From NCBI GenBank assembly GCA_028286865.1, contig JAQBQU010000001.1:1-40200 (forward strand): a stretch of DNA of 40,200 bases, written 5' to 3'. The position numbers and the translations under genes were made by a program. Each line of letters starts with the position of its first letter. Positions within the stretch are counted from its first letter, which is position 1. This document shows, in pieces, positions 32,701 to 39,054 of this stretch. A model generated the notes under the pieces. That model saw only the letters and a program-made list of their open reading frames with translations. It was not told the origin of the DNA and searched no databases. The DNA is from Candidatus Kaiserbacteria bacterium (lineage in GTDB: Bacteria; Patescibacteriota; Minisyncoccia; Phycocordibacterales; UBA2100).

Positions 32701-33768
32701 AGAGCTATGATCGGACTGTTCGGCTCTAATGGCGCCGGCGGTTTCGTGCAGCCGTCGCTCTATAGTGATGTGAGTAATCTCCGCCGCTGGCTCGGTTACA
32801 CGATTGCCCGCAACATGGATTTCAGCTACCTCTCGCTTCACAACGACCCAGTTCAGAGCAAGAGTAATCTCAGCGATGCAACACTGCTCGGCGTGGTGTC
32901 CCAGATCAATACCGTGAAGGCCCGTGCCGCAAATCAAGACCTTTCATCTATCGCGCAGGTCTTGGTGGTGACCGACGAAGACTCGAATGCGTTCGTGCGC
33001 TACGGGTACGGAGATATCACGGAACATTCTCTGGGGAAGCCTCTGATCGCGCTCAACAAAATGGGGGCTCCGTATGACCATGTGCTTCTGCGCGATCTTG
33101 CGTATGTAAATCCCGCCAATTACCGACTCGTCATCTTCCTCAATGCGTGGTCGGTGGATGCCACGATGCGCTCCATCATCGCGCAGAAATTCAAGAACAG
33201 CGGGCGCGTGCTGATGTTCAATTACGCGGACGGCATGTTCGATAGTGCGTCCGGCAGCGAGGCAAACATGCAGGACTTCACCGGGATCAAGATCGTAAAC
33301 TCACACACCAAGAAAAACCCGGTCATCGATGTGCCCACATCGCCCGACTCCTGGTTCAAGCAGGCCTATGATGTGCGTCCGTCATTCAGCACCGCTCCTG
33401 ATTTCCTCATCGGGGCGACGGGTACGCAAATAGGCTGGGACGACGACGGGTACGCAACTGCCGTGTACGCAGCGCAAGACGGTTGGACATCGCTCTGGTT
33501 CGAAAGCGTCGACCTGCCGCCGGGAGTGTTCCGTGACATCGCGCGCGGCGCCGGTGTGCATATCTATTCTGAGACCAATGATCCGCTCTATGCCAACAAA
33601 TCGTTCCTCACGCTGGTCGCGGGTTCTGGGGGCCACAAAAAGATCGTTTTCCCAAGCCCTGTCACGGTCCACGAGCTCATCAGCGATCAGGTGCTGCAGG
33701 CAAATACGACATCTTACGAATACGATGCGGGCCTCGGTGACGTGCATCTCCTCCGGATCGAAAGATAG
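29725..33768 (+). CDS. Giant exported protein: two PGBD domains, poly-Ser linker, tandem repeats, GH42-like module
   Basis: 1347 aa. After a signal peptide (FLLAGLIAAASTLPFLAAA) come two peptidoglycan-binding domains (about 27-95 and 115-192), very close to those of the 19089 protein, a Ser16 linker with Gly-Ser units, a Cys-rich repeat, two 111-residue repeats (about 350-565) and another Cys repeat (about 567-615). The last 725 residues look like a GH-A TIM-barrel glycosidase: FMVRPYAGTPQWW, ALTLTGESSQEWINFD, IGVIYGYMNEFSGN and, near 1100-1200, a GH42 trimerisation-like part (PYDHVLLRDLAYVNPANYRL... NSGRVLMFNYADG). The Glu residues in TGES and YMNEF are candidate catalytic residues. Family assignment is inference. 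Confidence 0.8.
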   Translation: MSARARFLLAGLIAAASTLPFLAAADSCPILSLGSSGTSVTSVQKILYAAYANFPVPTGRFDTTTQAALKQWQKERGISQTGTVGPVTAAAMKLCVAAPAAIATKSTTSVISSSVTGTRTLSRGLSGPDVTALQQFLISQNLLAAGNASGFFGALTEAAVQAFQRSKGIASSGTPASTGYGAVGPRTRTTMASIMIGIITPVSSTTTTVISSSSSSSSSSSSSSSSGSGSGSGWGGGGASCTPLSPQAQTLTCPSGQTGSITQTRISSCPGPTWSGWVTTINTCASRGGTNSCTLDSVTVAHGASKTFFSASTVPYGQTCTGQSRVCTNGTLSGDSANNKASCTVASAPLATASLTLNGSAAQAQSFIAGDVITWAWSSTHGVSASSRLTPDAQGATACSWPATINDWVANSLNGSYAPTAIPVCLGGHAFTAAYTVTSAEGKTATASISVAVSAQGDAPAPTASLTVNGSFAQPQTFTAGDVITWAWSSTHGVSASSRLTPDAQGAVACGWPSSINDWVANTLNGSFAPTAIPACLAGHAFTAAYTVTSAEGKTATASISASVAASSCVFNNQAVAHGGTVTAYQSSTVQSGSSCVSETRTCNNGTLSGSYTNAACTVAVQNIAEPTYASFLELAKTPFFHSYYFAPKIVDEIRDTGTHVYSIDTNLFGDDTGFTQPVGTGPGEWDFSPLTDTMAMILREDPQAKFMVRPYAGTPQWWDDLAPGCLERHEDGSTGSQNIASGVCPNVRTLWALGIQQLDAALTAKGYKNLVVALTLTGESSQEWINFDNGFNVWSNFTPLAYGTADKADYANWASAKGWQTNVPTEAQFRAASFIGGASRSTFLDPGANNDVLHYYLYRSHATAETITFLAQKLRATFPGRAIGVIYGYMNEFSGNPTAGHNALSEIIASPYIDFINPMPSYQDRVVGGADMERQPITSLAVHNKLIFNDWDLGTSISKQNYDALCEQYHSSSDPHLQAVYVTSCTGDTYLRAMIGLFGSNGAGGFVQPSLYSDVSNLRRWLGYTIARNMDFSYLSLHNDPVQSKSNLSDATLLGVVSQINTVKARAANQDLSSIAQVLVVTDEDSNAFVRYGYGDITEHSLGKPLIALNKMGAPYDHVLLRDLAYVNPANYRLVIFLNAWSVDATMRSIIAQKFKNSGRVLMFNYADGMFDSASGSEANMQDFTGIKIVNSHTKKNPVIDVPTSPDSWFKQAYDVRPSFSTAPDFLIGATGTQIGWDDDGYATAVYAAQDGWTSLWFESVDLPPGVFRDIARGAGVHIYSETNDPLYANKSFLTLVAGSGGHKKIVFPSPVTVHELISDQVLQANTTSYEYDAGLGDVHLLRIER
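30355..30420 (+). repeat. In-frame hexanucleotide microsatellite encoding poly-Ser/Gly-Ser
   Basis: AGCAGT is repeated eight times (30355-30402), then GGTAGT three times. It encodes 16 Ser and then Gly-Ser units in the linker between the PGBD domains and the rest of the 29725 protein. Because the unit is 6 nt, slippage would change linker length without breaking the frame. Confidence 0.9.
30828..31238 (+). repeat. Tandem 333-bp coding repeat with 78-bp exact identity
   Basis: The 78-nt blocks 30828-30905 and 31161-31238 are identical, offset 333 bp (111 codons), and form the first part of two tandem protein repeats containing AGDVITWAWSSTHGVSASSR. The following sequence of each repeat is similar but not identical, which indicates a recent duplication or partial gene conversion. 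Confidence 0.85.
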
Positions 33769-33780
33769 TGGGGGAGAGCG

Positions 33781-33789
33781 TGGTAGAAT
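33781..33789 (+). promoter_or_regulatory. Extended -10 promoter for surface protein 3
   Basis: TGgTAGAAT ends 9 nt before the ATG at 33798 and supports that start over the in-frame codon at 33768, which overlaps the preceding stop. Confidence 0.6.
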
Positions 33790-33797
33790 TTTTAGAC

Positions 33798-36700
33798 ATG
33801 AGCGCGCACCGCTTCATAATCCTCGCCGCCCTTACCCTGGTCTTCGCGACACCTTCCGGCGTGTTCGCGCAGGCGAAACCGTGTGTCACCCTCACGCACA
33901 CCCTCTCACTCGGAAGCACCGGCACGGAAGTGAGCGCCCTGCAAACATTCTTCACCAAAATATATGCCAACTTTCCTTCACCCACCGGGAAGTTCGACCT
34001 CACGACCGAAGATGCGGTGAAGCAGTGGCAGAAAACGAAGGGGATCGTCGCATCGGGAAATGCTGCCACGACAGGATACGGAAGTGTGGGCGCACGGACA
34101 CGGGCGGCGATGGTATGCGCATCTGCCTCGGCGACAAACACTTCGAATTCTACGGTAAGCAGTACGATCATCAGTCGCACCCTGTCCTTTGGGATGCGTG
34201 GTACCGACGTCACAACGCTACAATTACAACTCGTCGCAAAAGGCTACTTGAGTGCTGAGTCAGCGACCGGTTACTTCGGTGTTCTCACCGAAGCTGCAGT
34301 GCAGAAATTCCAGGCACAGCAGGGCATCGTTTCGAATGGTGCTCCGGCAACGACCGGCTATGGTGCTGTGGGACCGCGAACTCGAGCCGCGCTCTCTTCA
34401 GTCGCGACAACCACTACGTCTTCGAGTGACACATCCACGAATACGACATCATCGGGCACTGGCACAAGCGGTTCGACCACGACATCGAATACAAGTACCG
34501 TCCCGACCACTAACTCCTGTACGTTTTACGGCACGACTGTGGTCCATGGCGCAATCGTGACAGCGTACCAATCATCGTCAGTCGCGTACGGACAGACGTG
34601 TACGCAGGAAGTGCGCACGTGTTCCAACGGGACGCTCAGCGGTTCATATACCAATGCAGCATGCGGTGTACTTGGCTCGACCACCAATTCCTGTACATTC
34701 AATAATGCTGCGGTCGCACATGGCGCAAGTGTGACCGCGTACCAATCATCGAGCGTTGCATATGGAAGCTCCTGCACTTCACAATCGAGAATATGTTCAA
34801 ACGGAACTCTCTCGGGAAGTTACACTAATGCGGCGTGTACGGTCGGTACCGCGGCGTCGTGCACATTCAATGGGCAAACGGTCGCCAACGGAGCTGCCGT
34901 GACCGCGTACCAGTCTTCATCGGTGGCATCCGGATCTTCGTGCGTGTCACAGGCGCGTACCTGTACGAACGGTACACTTTCCGGTTCATACACCAACGCG
35001 GCGTGCAGCGTGCTTGGCTCGACCACCAACTCCTGTACGTTCAACGGCACGACTGTGGCCCATGGCGCAGCAGTGACGGCGTATCAGGCATCTTCGGTCG
35101 CATATGGAAGCACCTGCACTTCGCAGTCGAGAACATGCAGCAACGGCACACTATCGGGAAGCTATACATACGGCGCATGTACGGTCGCTACCGCGACATC
35201 CTGTACATTCAATAATGCTACGGTCGCACATGGCGCGTCTGTCGCCGCGTACCAGGCATCATCGGTCGCATATGGAAGCTCCTGTGTCTCACAGTCGCGT
35301 ACTTGTACGAACGGTACACTTTCGGGCAGTTACACCAATGCGGCTTGTACGGTGGCTGCAGCGACGTCATGTATATTCAACGGAAGTGCAATTGCAAATG
35401 GAGCAGCGGTGACGGCATATCAGGCTTCGTCAGTCGCGTCCGGATCTTTGTGCGTATCACAATCGCGTACTTGTACGAACGGCACGCTCTCTGGCACGTA
35501 TACCAACGCAACGTGCAACGTACTGACCTCGACCACCAATTCCTGTACATTCAATAATGCTACCGTCGCACATGGCGCGTCTGTCGCGGCATACCAATCA
35601 TCGAGCGTCGCGTACGGACAGACCTGCACGCAGCAAACACGCACGTGCTCTAATGGAACGCTCAGCGGCTCGTATACCAATGCAACCTGCAGCGTACTTG
35701 CTTCGACCGATCTCTGTCTTGTGACGGCCGAAAGCGGCGGCCCTTCGATCGGGGCGTGGCAGGCGCCGACACGATATCGTGTCTATCAGCGACACGGCAG
35801 CTCAGCCGACGTTCCGGTGGGCATTACGCTCGGGGGTACAACACAATGCGTCCAATCACGTGTGCTCGATAGTAATGGCACAGAAATCGTTCCATGGACC
35901 ACGATATCGAGCGGGACGTACTCCGCAGGCCAGAATGTCTCAGGAACGATCACTATTCCAAACGGTGGCTGGTATAAAGTGATGGTGCGTGCGATCAATA
36001 GCGGCGCAGCCGGTCCCGCCGGCGGAATCGACTTCGTCGGTGTCGGTGAAGTATTCGTGACGGCAGGACAATCAAACTCGACGTTCTGGGGGCAAGTGCC
36101 CCAACATACGGCAACCGGAAAGGTGAGTTACTTTGACGGCGCTACGTGGCAACTGTGCCAAGACCCGCTTCCCGCCGTTGATTCGCAATCAGCGGGTGGC
36201 TCGCCATGGTGTCTCTTGGGGGATCAAATTGTAAATGGTTACGGCGTCCCCGCGGCATTTGCACCTACCGGCTGGGGAGGCACAAACATCACTCAATGGC
36301 AGAAAGATTCGCCGACGAGTCCTGCGGGTACTGGAGTTTTGTATGCGCGACTCATGCAGATGGTGCAGTACTTCGGCGCCAACGGTATCCGTGCCGTCCT
36401 ATGGCATCAGGGCGAATCTGATATCGGAACTTCTCAATACGACTATGCCAGCAAACTTGTCGCACTTATTCTGGGATCACGAGCGTCTTCGGGCTCAGCT
36501 ACGCCCTGGATCGTTGCAATGGCAACCTATCCGAATGATTGGACTACTTCGCAAGCCACGTTCTGGAGGAATTTTGCCGCAGCCTGCGGAGATGCTGCAT
36601 GTATCGCAGGGCAAGAAGCGGCCCGCTCAGAAGTGAGGCAGGCTCAGGCGTCAGTGGCGCAAGGAAATAGCAATGCGGTATATCCAGGGCCTGATACGGA

Positions 36701-36818
36701 TACGCTTACTACGTCCTATCGCTACGATGGCATCCACATGAACGTTGCCGGACTGAATGCACATGCCACGTTGTGGGCAGGGGCGATCAATACCGCGATC
36801 CAGCAAATGGGGAATTAA
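33798..36818 (+). CDS. Giant exported protein: two PGBD domains, seven Cys repeats, SASA/CE6-type carbohydrate esterase
   Basis: 1006 aa from the ATG at 33798, which starts directly at the signal peptide (FIILAALTLVFATPSGVFAQ). Two peptidoglycan-binding domains (about 30-100 and 122-197) and a Thr/Ser linker precede seven repeats of about 57 residues (about 238-636; CTFNNATVAHGASVTAYQ ... CSNGTLSGSYTNAAC). The C-terminal domain has all SGNH-esterase blocks: GQSN with Ser759, HQGESD at 870-875 and the Asp977/His980 pair in DGIHMN. The HQGESD block points to the sialate O-acetylesterase/acetylxylan esterase (SASA, CE6) group. It would de-acetylate polysaccharide at the cell surface. Confidence 0.88.
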   Translation: MSAHRFIILAALTLVFATPSGVFAQAKPCVTLTHTLSLGSTGTEVSALQTFFTKIYANFPSPTGKFDLTTEDAVKQWQKTKGIVASGNAATTGYGSVGARTRAAMVCASASATNTSNSTVSSTIISRTLSFGMRGTDVTTLQLQLVAKGYLSAESATGYFGVLTEAAVQKFQAQQGIVSNGAPATTGYGAVGPRTRAALSSVATTTTSSSDTSTNTTSSGTGTSGSTTTSNTSTVPTTNSCTFYGTTVVHGAIVTAYQSSSVAYGQTCTQEVRTCSNGTLSGSYTNAACGVLGSTTNSCTFNNAAVAHGASVTAYQSSSVAYGSSCTSQSRICSNGTLSGSYTNAACTVGTAASCTFNGQTVANGAAVTAYQSSSVASGSSCVSQARTCTNGTLSGSYTNAACSVLGSTTNSCTFNGTTVAHGAAVTAYQASSVAYGSTCTSQSRTCSNGTLSGSYTYGACTVATATSCTFNNATVAHGASVAAYQASSVAYGSSCVSQSRTCTNGTLSGSYTNAACTVAAATSCIFNGSAIANGAAVTAYQASSVASGSLCVSQSRTCTNGTLSGTYTNATCNVLTSTTNSCTFNNATVAHGASVAAYQSSSVAYGQTCTQQTRTCSNGTLSGSYTNATCSVLASTDLCLVTAESGGPSIGAWQAPTRYRVYQRHGSSADVPVGITLGGTTQCVQSRVLDSNGTEIVPWTTISSGTYSAGQNVSGTITIPNGGWYKVMVRAINSGAAGPAGGIDFVGVGEVFVTAGQSNSTFWGQVPQHTATGKVSYFDGATWQLCQDPLPAVDSQSAGGSPWCLLGDQIVNGYGVPAAFAPTGWGGTNITQWQKDSPTSPAGTGVLYARLMQMVQYFGANGIRAVLWHQGESDIGTSQYDYASKLVALILGSRASSGSATPWIVAMATYPNDWTTSQATFWRNFAAACGDAACIAGQEAARSEVRQAQASVAQGNSNAVYPGPDTDTLTTSYRYDGIHMNVAGLNAHATLWAGAINTAIQQMGN
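34510..35705 (+). repeat. Seven tandem coding repeats (Cys-rich, about 171 bp)
   Basis: Seven units inside the 33798 gene, each encoding one Cys-rich repeat with four Cys. Long DNA identities between units 2, 5 and 7 (for example caataatgctacggtcgcac-like stretches near 34700, 35215 and 35555) indicate recent duplication. The same repeat appears three times in the 19089 protein and twice in the 29725 protein. Confidence 0.85.
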
Positions 36819-36844
36819 TAATTTTTTGAGTAAGCGTTGCTCCG

Positions 36845-36853
36845 TGATATCCT
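36845..36853 (+). promoter_or_regulatory. Extended -10 for the leader ORF
   Basis: TGaTATCCT ends 11 nt before the ATG at 36864, so the transcript should start about 4 nt before the leader peptide. Matches to the hexamer are moderate. Confidence 0.4.
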
Positions 36854-36863
36854 CAAATCACAT

Positions 36864-36944
36864 ATGAGTCGAATCTTGCACATAACGAAAGTAAATGTGG
36901 TGCCATTCCCGCCGGCATATTCGATGTACGAGCCGCGGGGCTAA
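36864..36944 (+). CDS. Candidate proline leader peptide (26 aa)
   Basis: A 26-aa ORF in the 193-nt gap before the ornithine cyclodeaminase gene. Its C-terminal half reads VVPFPPAYSMYEPRG, with Pro at 14, 16, 17 and 24, including a Pro-Pro pair. A moderate extended -10 lies just upstream and a terminator hairpin starts 30 nt after the stop. The last codons (CCG CGG GGC) contain gcgggg, a copy of the 3' arm of that terminator. A leader peptide for attenuation by proline supply is the proposed role; it could also be a chance ORF. Confidence 0.45.
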   Translation: MSRILHITKVNVVPFPPAYSMYEPRG

Positions 36945-36979
36945 ACTAATACTGCACGTCTTCTATTCGACAACCCCGC
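36935..36979 (+). promoter_or_regulatory. Possible antiterminator pairing
   Basis: gcgggg at 36935-36940, within the last leader codons, can pair with ccccgc at 36974-36979, which is the 5' arm of the terminator. The two structures are mutually exclusive. A ribosome stalled at Pro14-Pro17 would leave 36935-36940 free; one at the stop codon would cover it. Confidence 0.4.
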
Positions 36980-36996
36980 TCCTGGCGGGGCTTTTT
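36974..36996 (+). terminator. Terminator/attenuator before the ornithine cyclodeaminase gene
   Basis: ccccgc (36974-36979), 5-nt loop, gcgggg (36985-36990), c and five T residues. It is 15 nt upstream of the start of the cyclodeaminase gene, on the same strand. Confidence 0.75.
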
Positions 36997-37011
36997 AGTT
37001 AAAAAATCACC

Positions 37012-38004
37012 ATGAAAATCATCACAACAAAAGACATTACCCGATCCGGACTCGACGCGCTCTTTGCCGACGCACTCCGCTTTCTCGAAGAAGATCTCGG
37101 TCGCTGGCAGGAGTTCAAAAAAAGCGCACGGCACGCTATCCATTACGAGCACGGCGTCTTCGAGCTTATGCCGTGCGCCGACAATGCACACTACTCATAC
37201 AAGTATGTGAACGCGCACCCGGGTAATCCTGCGCTCGGGAAGCTCTCGATCGTAGCCCTCGGTATGCTCGCCGACGTGGCCACCGGATACCCGCAGCTCG
37301 TGTGCGACATGACGCTGCTCACGGCTATCCGCACCGCGGCCATGTCGGCGCTTGCGGCGAAACACCTGGCGAAACCTGATTCAAAAGTACTCGGGCTTAT
37401 CGGCACCGGCGCGCAATCAGAATTCCAGGTGTACGCGATGCGGCAGATGTTCAATATCACCACGATCCGATATTACGATCATGATGTTGCAGCCATGCAA
37501 AAGTTCGCGCAGAATATGAAAGATTCCGGCATCACGCTGGTCGCATGTAAAGACGGCGAGGAAGTTGTGCAAGGCGTCGACATTCTTACTACCTGCATCT
37601 GCGAGAAGGCCCGCGTAAAGCTCTTCGACTACGCGTCGGTCAAAGACAATACACATCTCTTTATCAACGCGATCGGCGGTGACTGTCCGGGCAAGACCGA
37701 GCTCGATATCGAACTCGTGCGAAATGCGCGCATTGTCGTCGAATTCTACGAGCAGACTAAATATGAAGGCGAGATACAGCATCTCGAAGGGGAAGTGGCA
37801 CACGATGAGATCTGGGAGATCGTGCAGGGTCTTAAGCCGGGGCGTCGGGCCGAAGACGGCATCATCCTCTTCGATTCCGTCGGCTTCGCACTCGCCGATT
37901 TCTCGATGATGCGGATGCTTCACAAACGGGAGATCGGCTCAGAGACCGAGATCCTCCCACAGCTCGAGAATCCGAAGGACCTTATCTCGCTCTTCAAATC
38001 CTGA
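37012..38004 (+). CDS. ocd: Ornithine cyclodeaminase
   Basis: Converts L-ornithine to L-proline and ammonia using bound NAD. 330 aa, in the OCD/mu-crystallin superfamily and specifically like characterised bacterial OCD: ELMPCADNAHYSYKYVNAHPGN (Lys64), LLTAIRTAAMSALAA (Arg107), the NAD-binding GLIGTGAQSEF (128-138), IGGDCPGKTEL with the likely catalytic Asp224, and FDSVGFALADFSMMR near the end. The IGGDCPGKTEL and FDSVGFAL blocks favour true OCD over alanine dehydrogenase-type relatives. It is preceded by a terminator and a proline-containing leader ORF. A weak -10-like TAAAAA (37000-37005) also lies 7 nt before the ATG. Confidence 0.85.
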   Translation: MKIITTKDITRSGLDALFADALRFLEEDLGRWQEFKKSARHAIHYEHGVFELMPCADNAHYSYKYVNAHPGNPALGKLSIVALGMLADVATGYPQLVCDMTLLTAIRTAAMSALAAKHLAKPDSKVLGLIGTGAQSEFQVYAMRQMFNITTIRYYDHDVAAMQKFAQNMKDSGITLVACKDGEEVVQGVDILTTCICEKARVKLFDYASVKDNTHLFINAIGGDCPGKTELDIELVRNARIVVEFYEQTKYEGEIQHLEGEVAHDEIWEIVQGLKPGRRAEDGIILFDSVGFALADFSMMRMLHKREIGSETEILPQLENPKDLISLFKS

Positions 38005-38010
38005 TATTGT
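38002..38010 (+). promoter_or_regulatory. Extended -10 promoter for the GNAT gene
   Basis: TGaTATTGT ends 7 nt before the ATG at 38017. It overlaps the stop codon of the preceding gene (TGA at 38002-38004). Confidence 0.55.
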
Positions 38011-38016
38011 GCAGGT

Positions 38017-38550
38017 ATGGAACTAGTACGGCCGGCGGTGGTATACAAAGACTCGTTCATCGAGGCGTTACGGGAATACCAGCATGATAACGATTTCACG
38101 CATCGAAGCCTTGCGTACAAGAAGCTCTCCGTAGAAGACGTGGAGGCCGCCTTTGAGTCGTTCGTGGAAACCGAGCTGAGCTATGCAAATGGTGAAAATC
38201 TTCCCGACGGCTACGTTCCGTGCACCGAGCTCTGGTTAGTTGATAACGATGTATTTCTTGGTCGCGCGAGCATCCGCCACCGGCTCACTGAAAAACTGAC
38301 ACGCATCGGCGGGCACATCGGCTACGACATCCGGCCCAGCAAACGGCACCTCGGCTACGGCAACATGATACTCAAGCTCGTGCTTGAGAAGGCGCAAGGA
38401 CTTGGCCTTTCGCGGGTGCTGCTAACTTCGGATATACGCAACGTCGGTTCGCGGAAGATCATCGAGAAGAACGGCGGAGTGCTTGAGAATCAGATCCCGA
38501 ATCCCGAAATGGGCCACGACGCGCTGCGTTTCTGGATCGAGATCAAATAA
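38017..38550 (+). CDS. GNAT-family N-acetyltransferase
   Basis: 177 aa. The acetyl-CoA-binding motif A is GHIGYDIRPSKRHLGYGNMILKLVLEKA (RxxGxG-type turn RHLGYG), followed by GLSRVLLTSDIRNVGSRKIIEKNGG, the typical GNAT strand-helix with the Asn that binds CoA. It resembles the COG3981 group of predicted acetyltransferases. The acceptor is unknown. It follows the cyclodeaminase gene by 12 nt but seems to have its own leaderless promoter. Confidence 0.85.
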   Translation: MELVRPAVVYKDSFIEALREYQHDNDFTHRSLAYKKLSVEDVEAAFESFVETELSYANGENLPDGYVPCTELWLVDNDVFLGRASIRHRLTEKLTRIGGHIGYDIRPSKRHLGYGNMILKLVLEKAQGLGLSRVLLTSDIRNVGSRKIIEKNGGVLENQIPNPEMGHDALRFWIEIK

Positions 38551-38601
38551 GCACTCATGCGCGCCTCATGAAGCTGGAGTATACTGGGCAGACTATAAGC
38601 C

Positions 38602-38607
38602 TAGAAT
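38602..38607 (+). promoter_or_regulatory. -10 box for the gene at 38614
   Basis: TAGAAT ends 7 nt before the ATG at 38614, the leaderless spacing. Confidence 0.55.
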
Positions 38608-38613
38608 AAACTC

Positions 38614-38964
38614 ATGAAAAAATTTGTTGTGATGTACCGCGTTCCCGTCGAGGTTATGCAAGAGTGGCAGAAGAACACCCCACCGGAAGAAATGAAGGCG
38701 CAGGGAATGAAGCTCGGGCAAGATATGGCGGCGTGGAGCCAGAAGAATGAGAAATCGATCATCGACAAGGGGTTGCCATTGGGCAAGAACACGCGCATGA
38801 CGAAAGAGGGCGCTACCCAGGTTTCCAACGACCTCAACTACTACTGCGTCGTTGAAGCGGAATCGATCGATGCCGTCGTCACGATGTTCAGCGACAATCC
38901 TCACATTCTTACGATCCCATCATCCTTCCTCGACATCATGGAGGTCTCCCACATGGCGATGTAG
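38614..38964 (+). CDS. Small hypothetical protein, possible YCII/EthD-like alpha-beta barrel
   Basis: 116 aa with no signal peptide or membrane segment. It begins with a strand (KKFVVMYRVPVEVMQEW), has a helical middle, and ends YYCVVEAESIDAVVTMFSDNPHI... MEVSHM. A second strand, a helix and a C-terminal strand in this order recall the dimeric ferredoxin-like YCII-type proteins, but the key motif was not found. It is followed by a 13-bp GAAA-loop hairpin. Confidence 0.6.
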   Translation: MKKFVVMYRVPVEVMQEWQKNTPPEEMKAQGMKLGQDMAAWSQKNEKSIIDKGLPLGKNTRMTKEGATQVSNDLNYYCVVEAESIDAVVTMFSDNPHILTIPSSFLDIMEVSHMAM

Positions 38965-38986
38965 CAAAGAAGCGATCGTTTAAGCC

Positions 38987-39016
38987 AGGAAATTCCGCCG
39001 AAAGGCGGAATTTCCT
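38987..39016. terminator. Perfect 13-bp hairpin with GAAA loop
   Basis: aggaaattccgcc and ggcggaatttcct pair perfectly around GAAA, followed by attt. It has the same loop and CC/GG base of loop as the hairpin after rplE. It lies 22 nt after the 38614 gene. Confidence 0.75.
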
Positions 39017-39039
39017 ATTTGTGTGAGTAAGTCAGGGAA

Positions 39040-39048
39040 TGGTATTCT
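39040..39048 (+). promoter_or_regulatory. Extended -10 promoter for the metallophosphoesterase gene
   Basis: TGgTATTCT ends 7 nt before the ATG at 39055, again with the start expected on the start codon. Confidence 0.55.
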
Positions 39049-39054
39049 GCCGAT

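Noticed and set aside
34510-35705. CRISPR array
   Set aside because: The repeats are long, in frame, imperfect and encode a Cys-rich protein domain; no unique spacers between short identical repeats.
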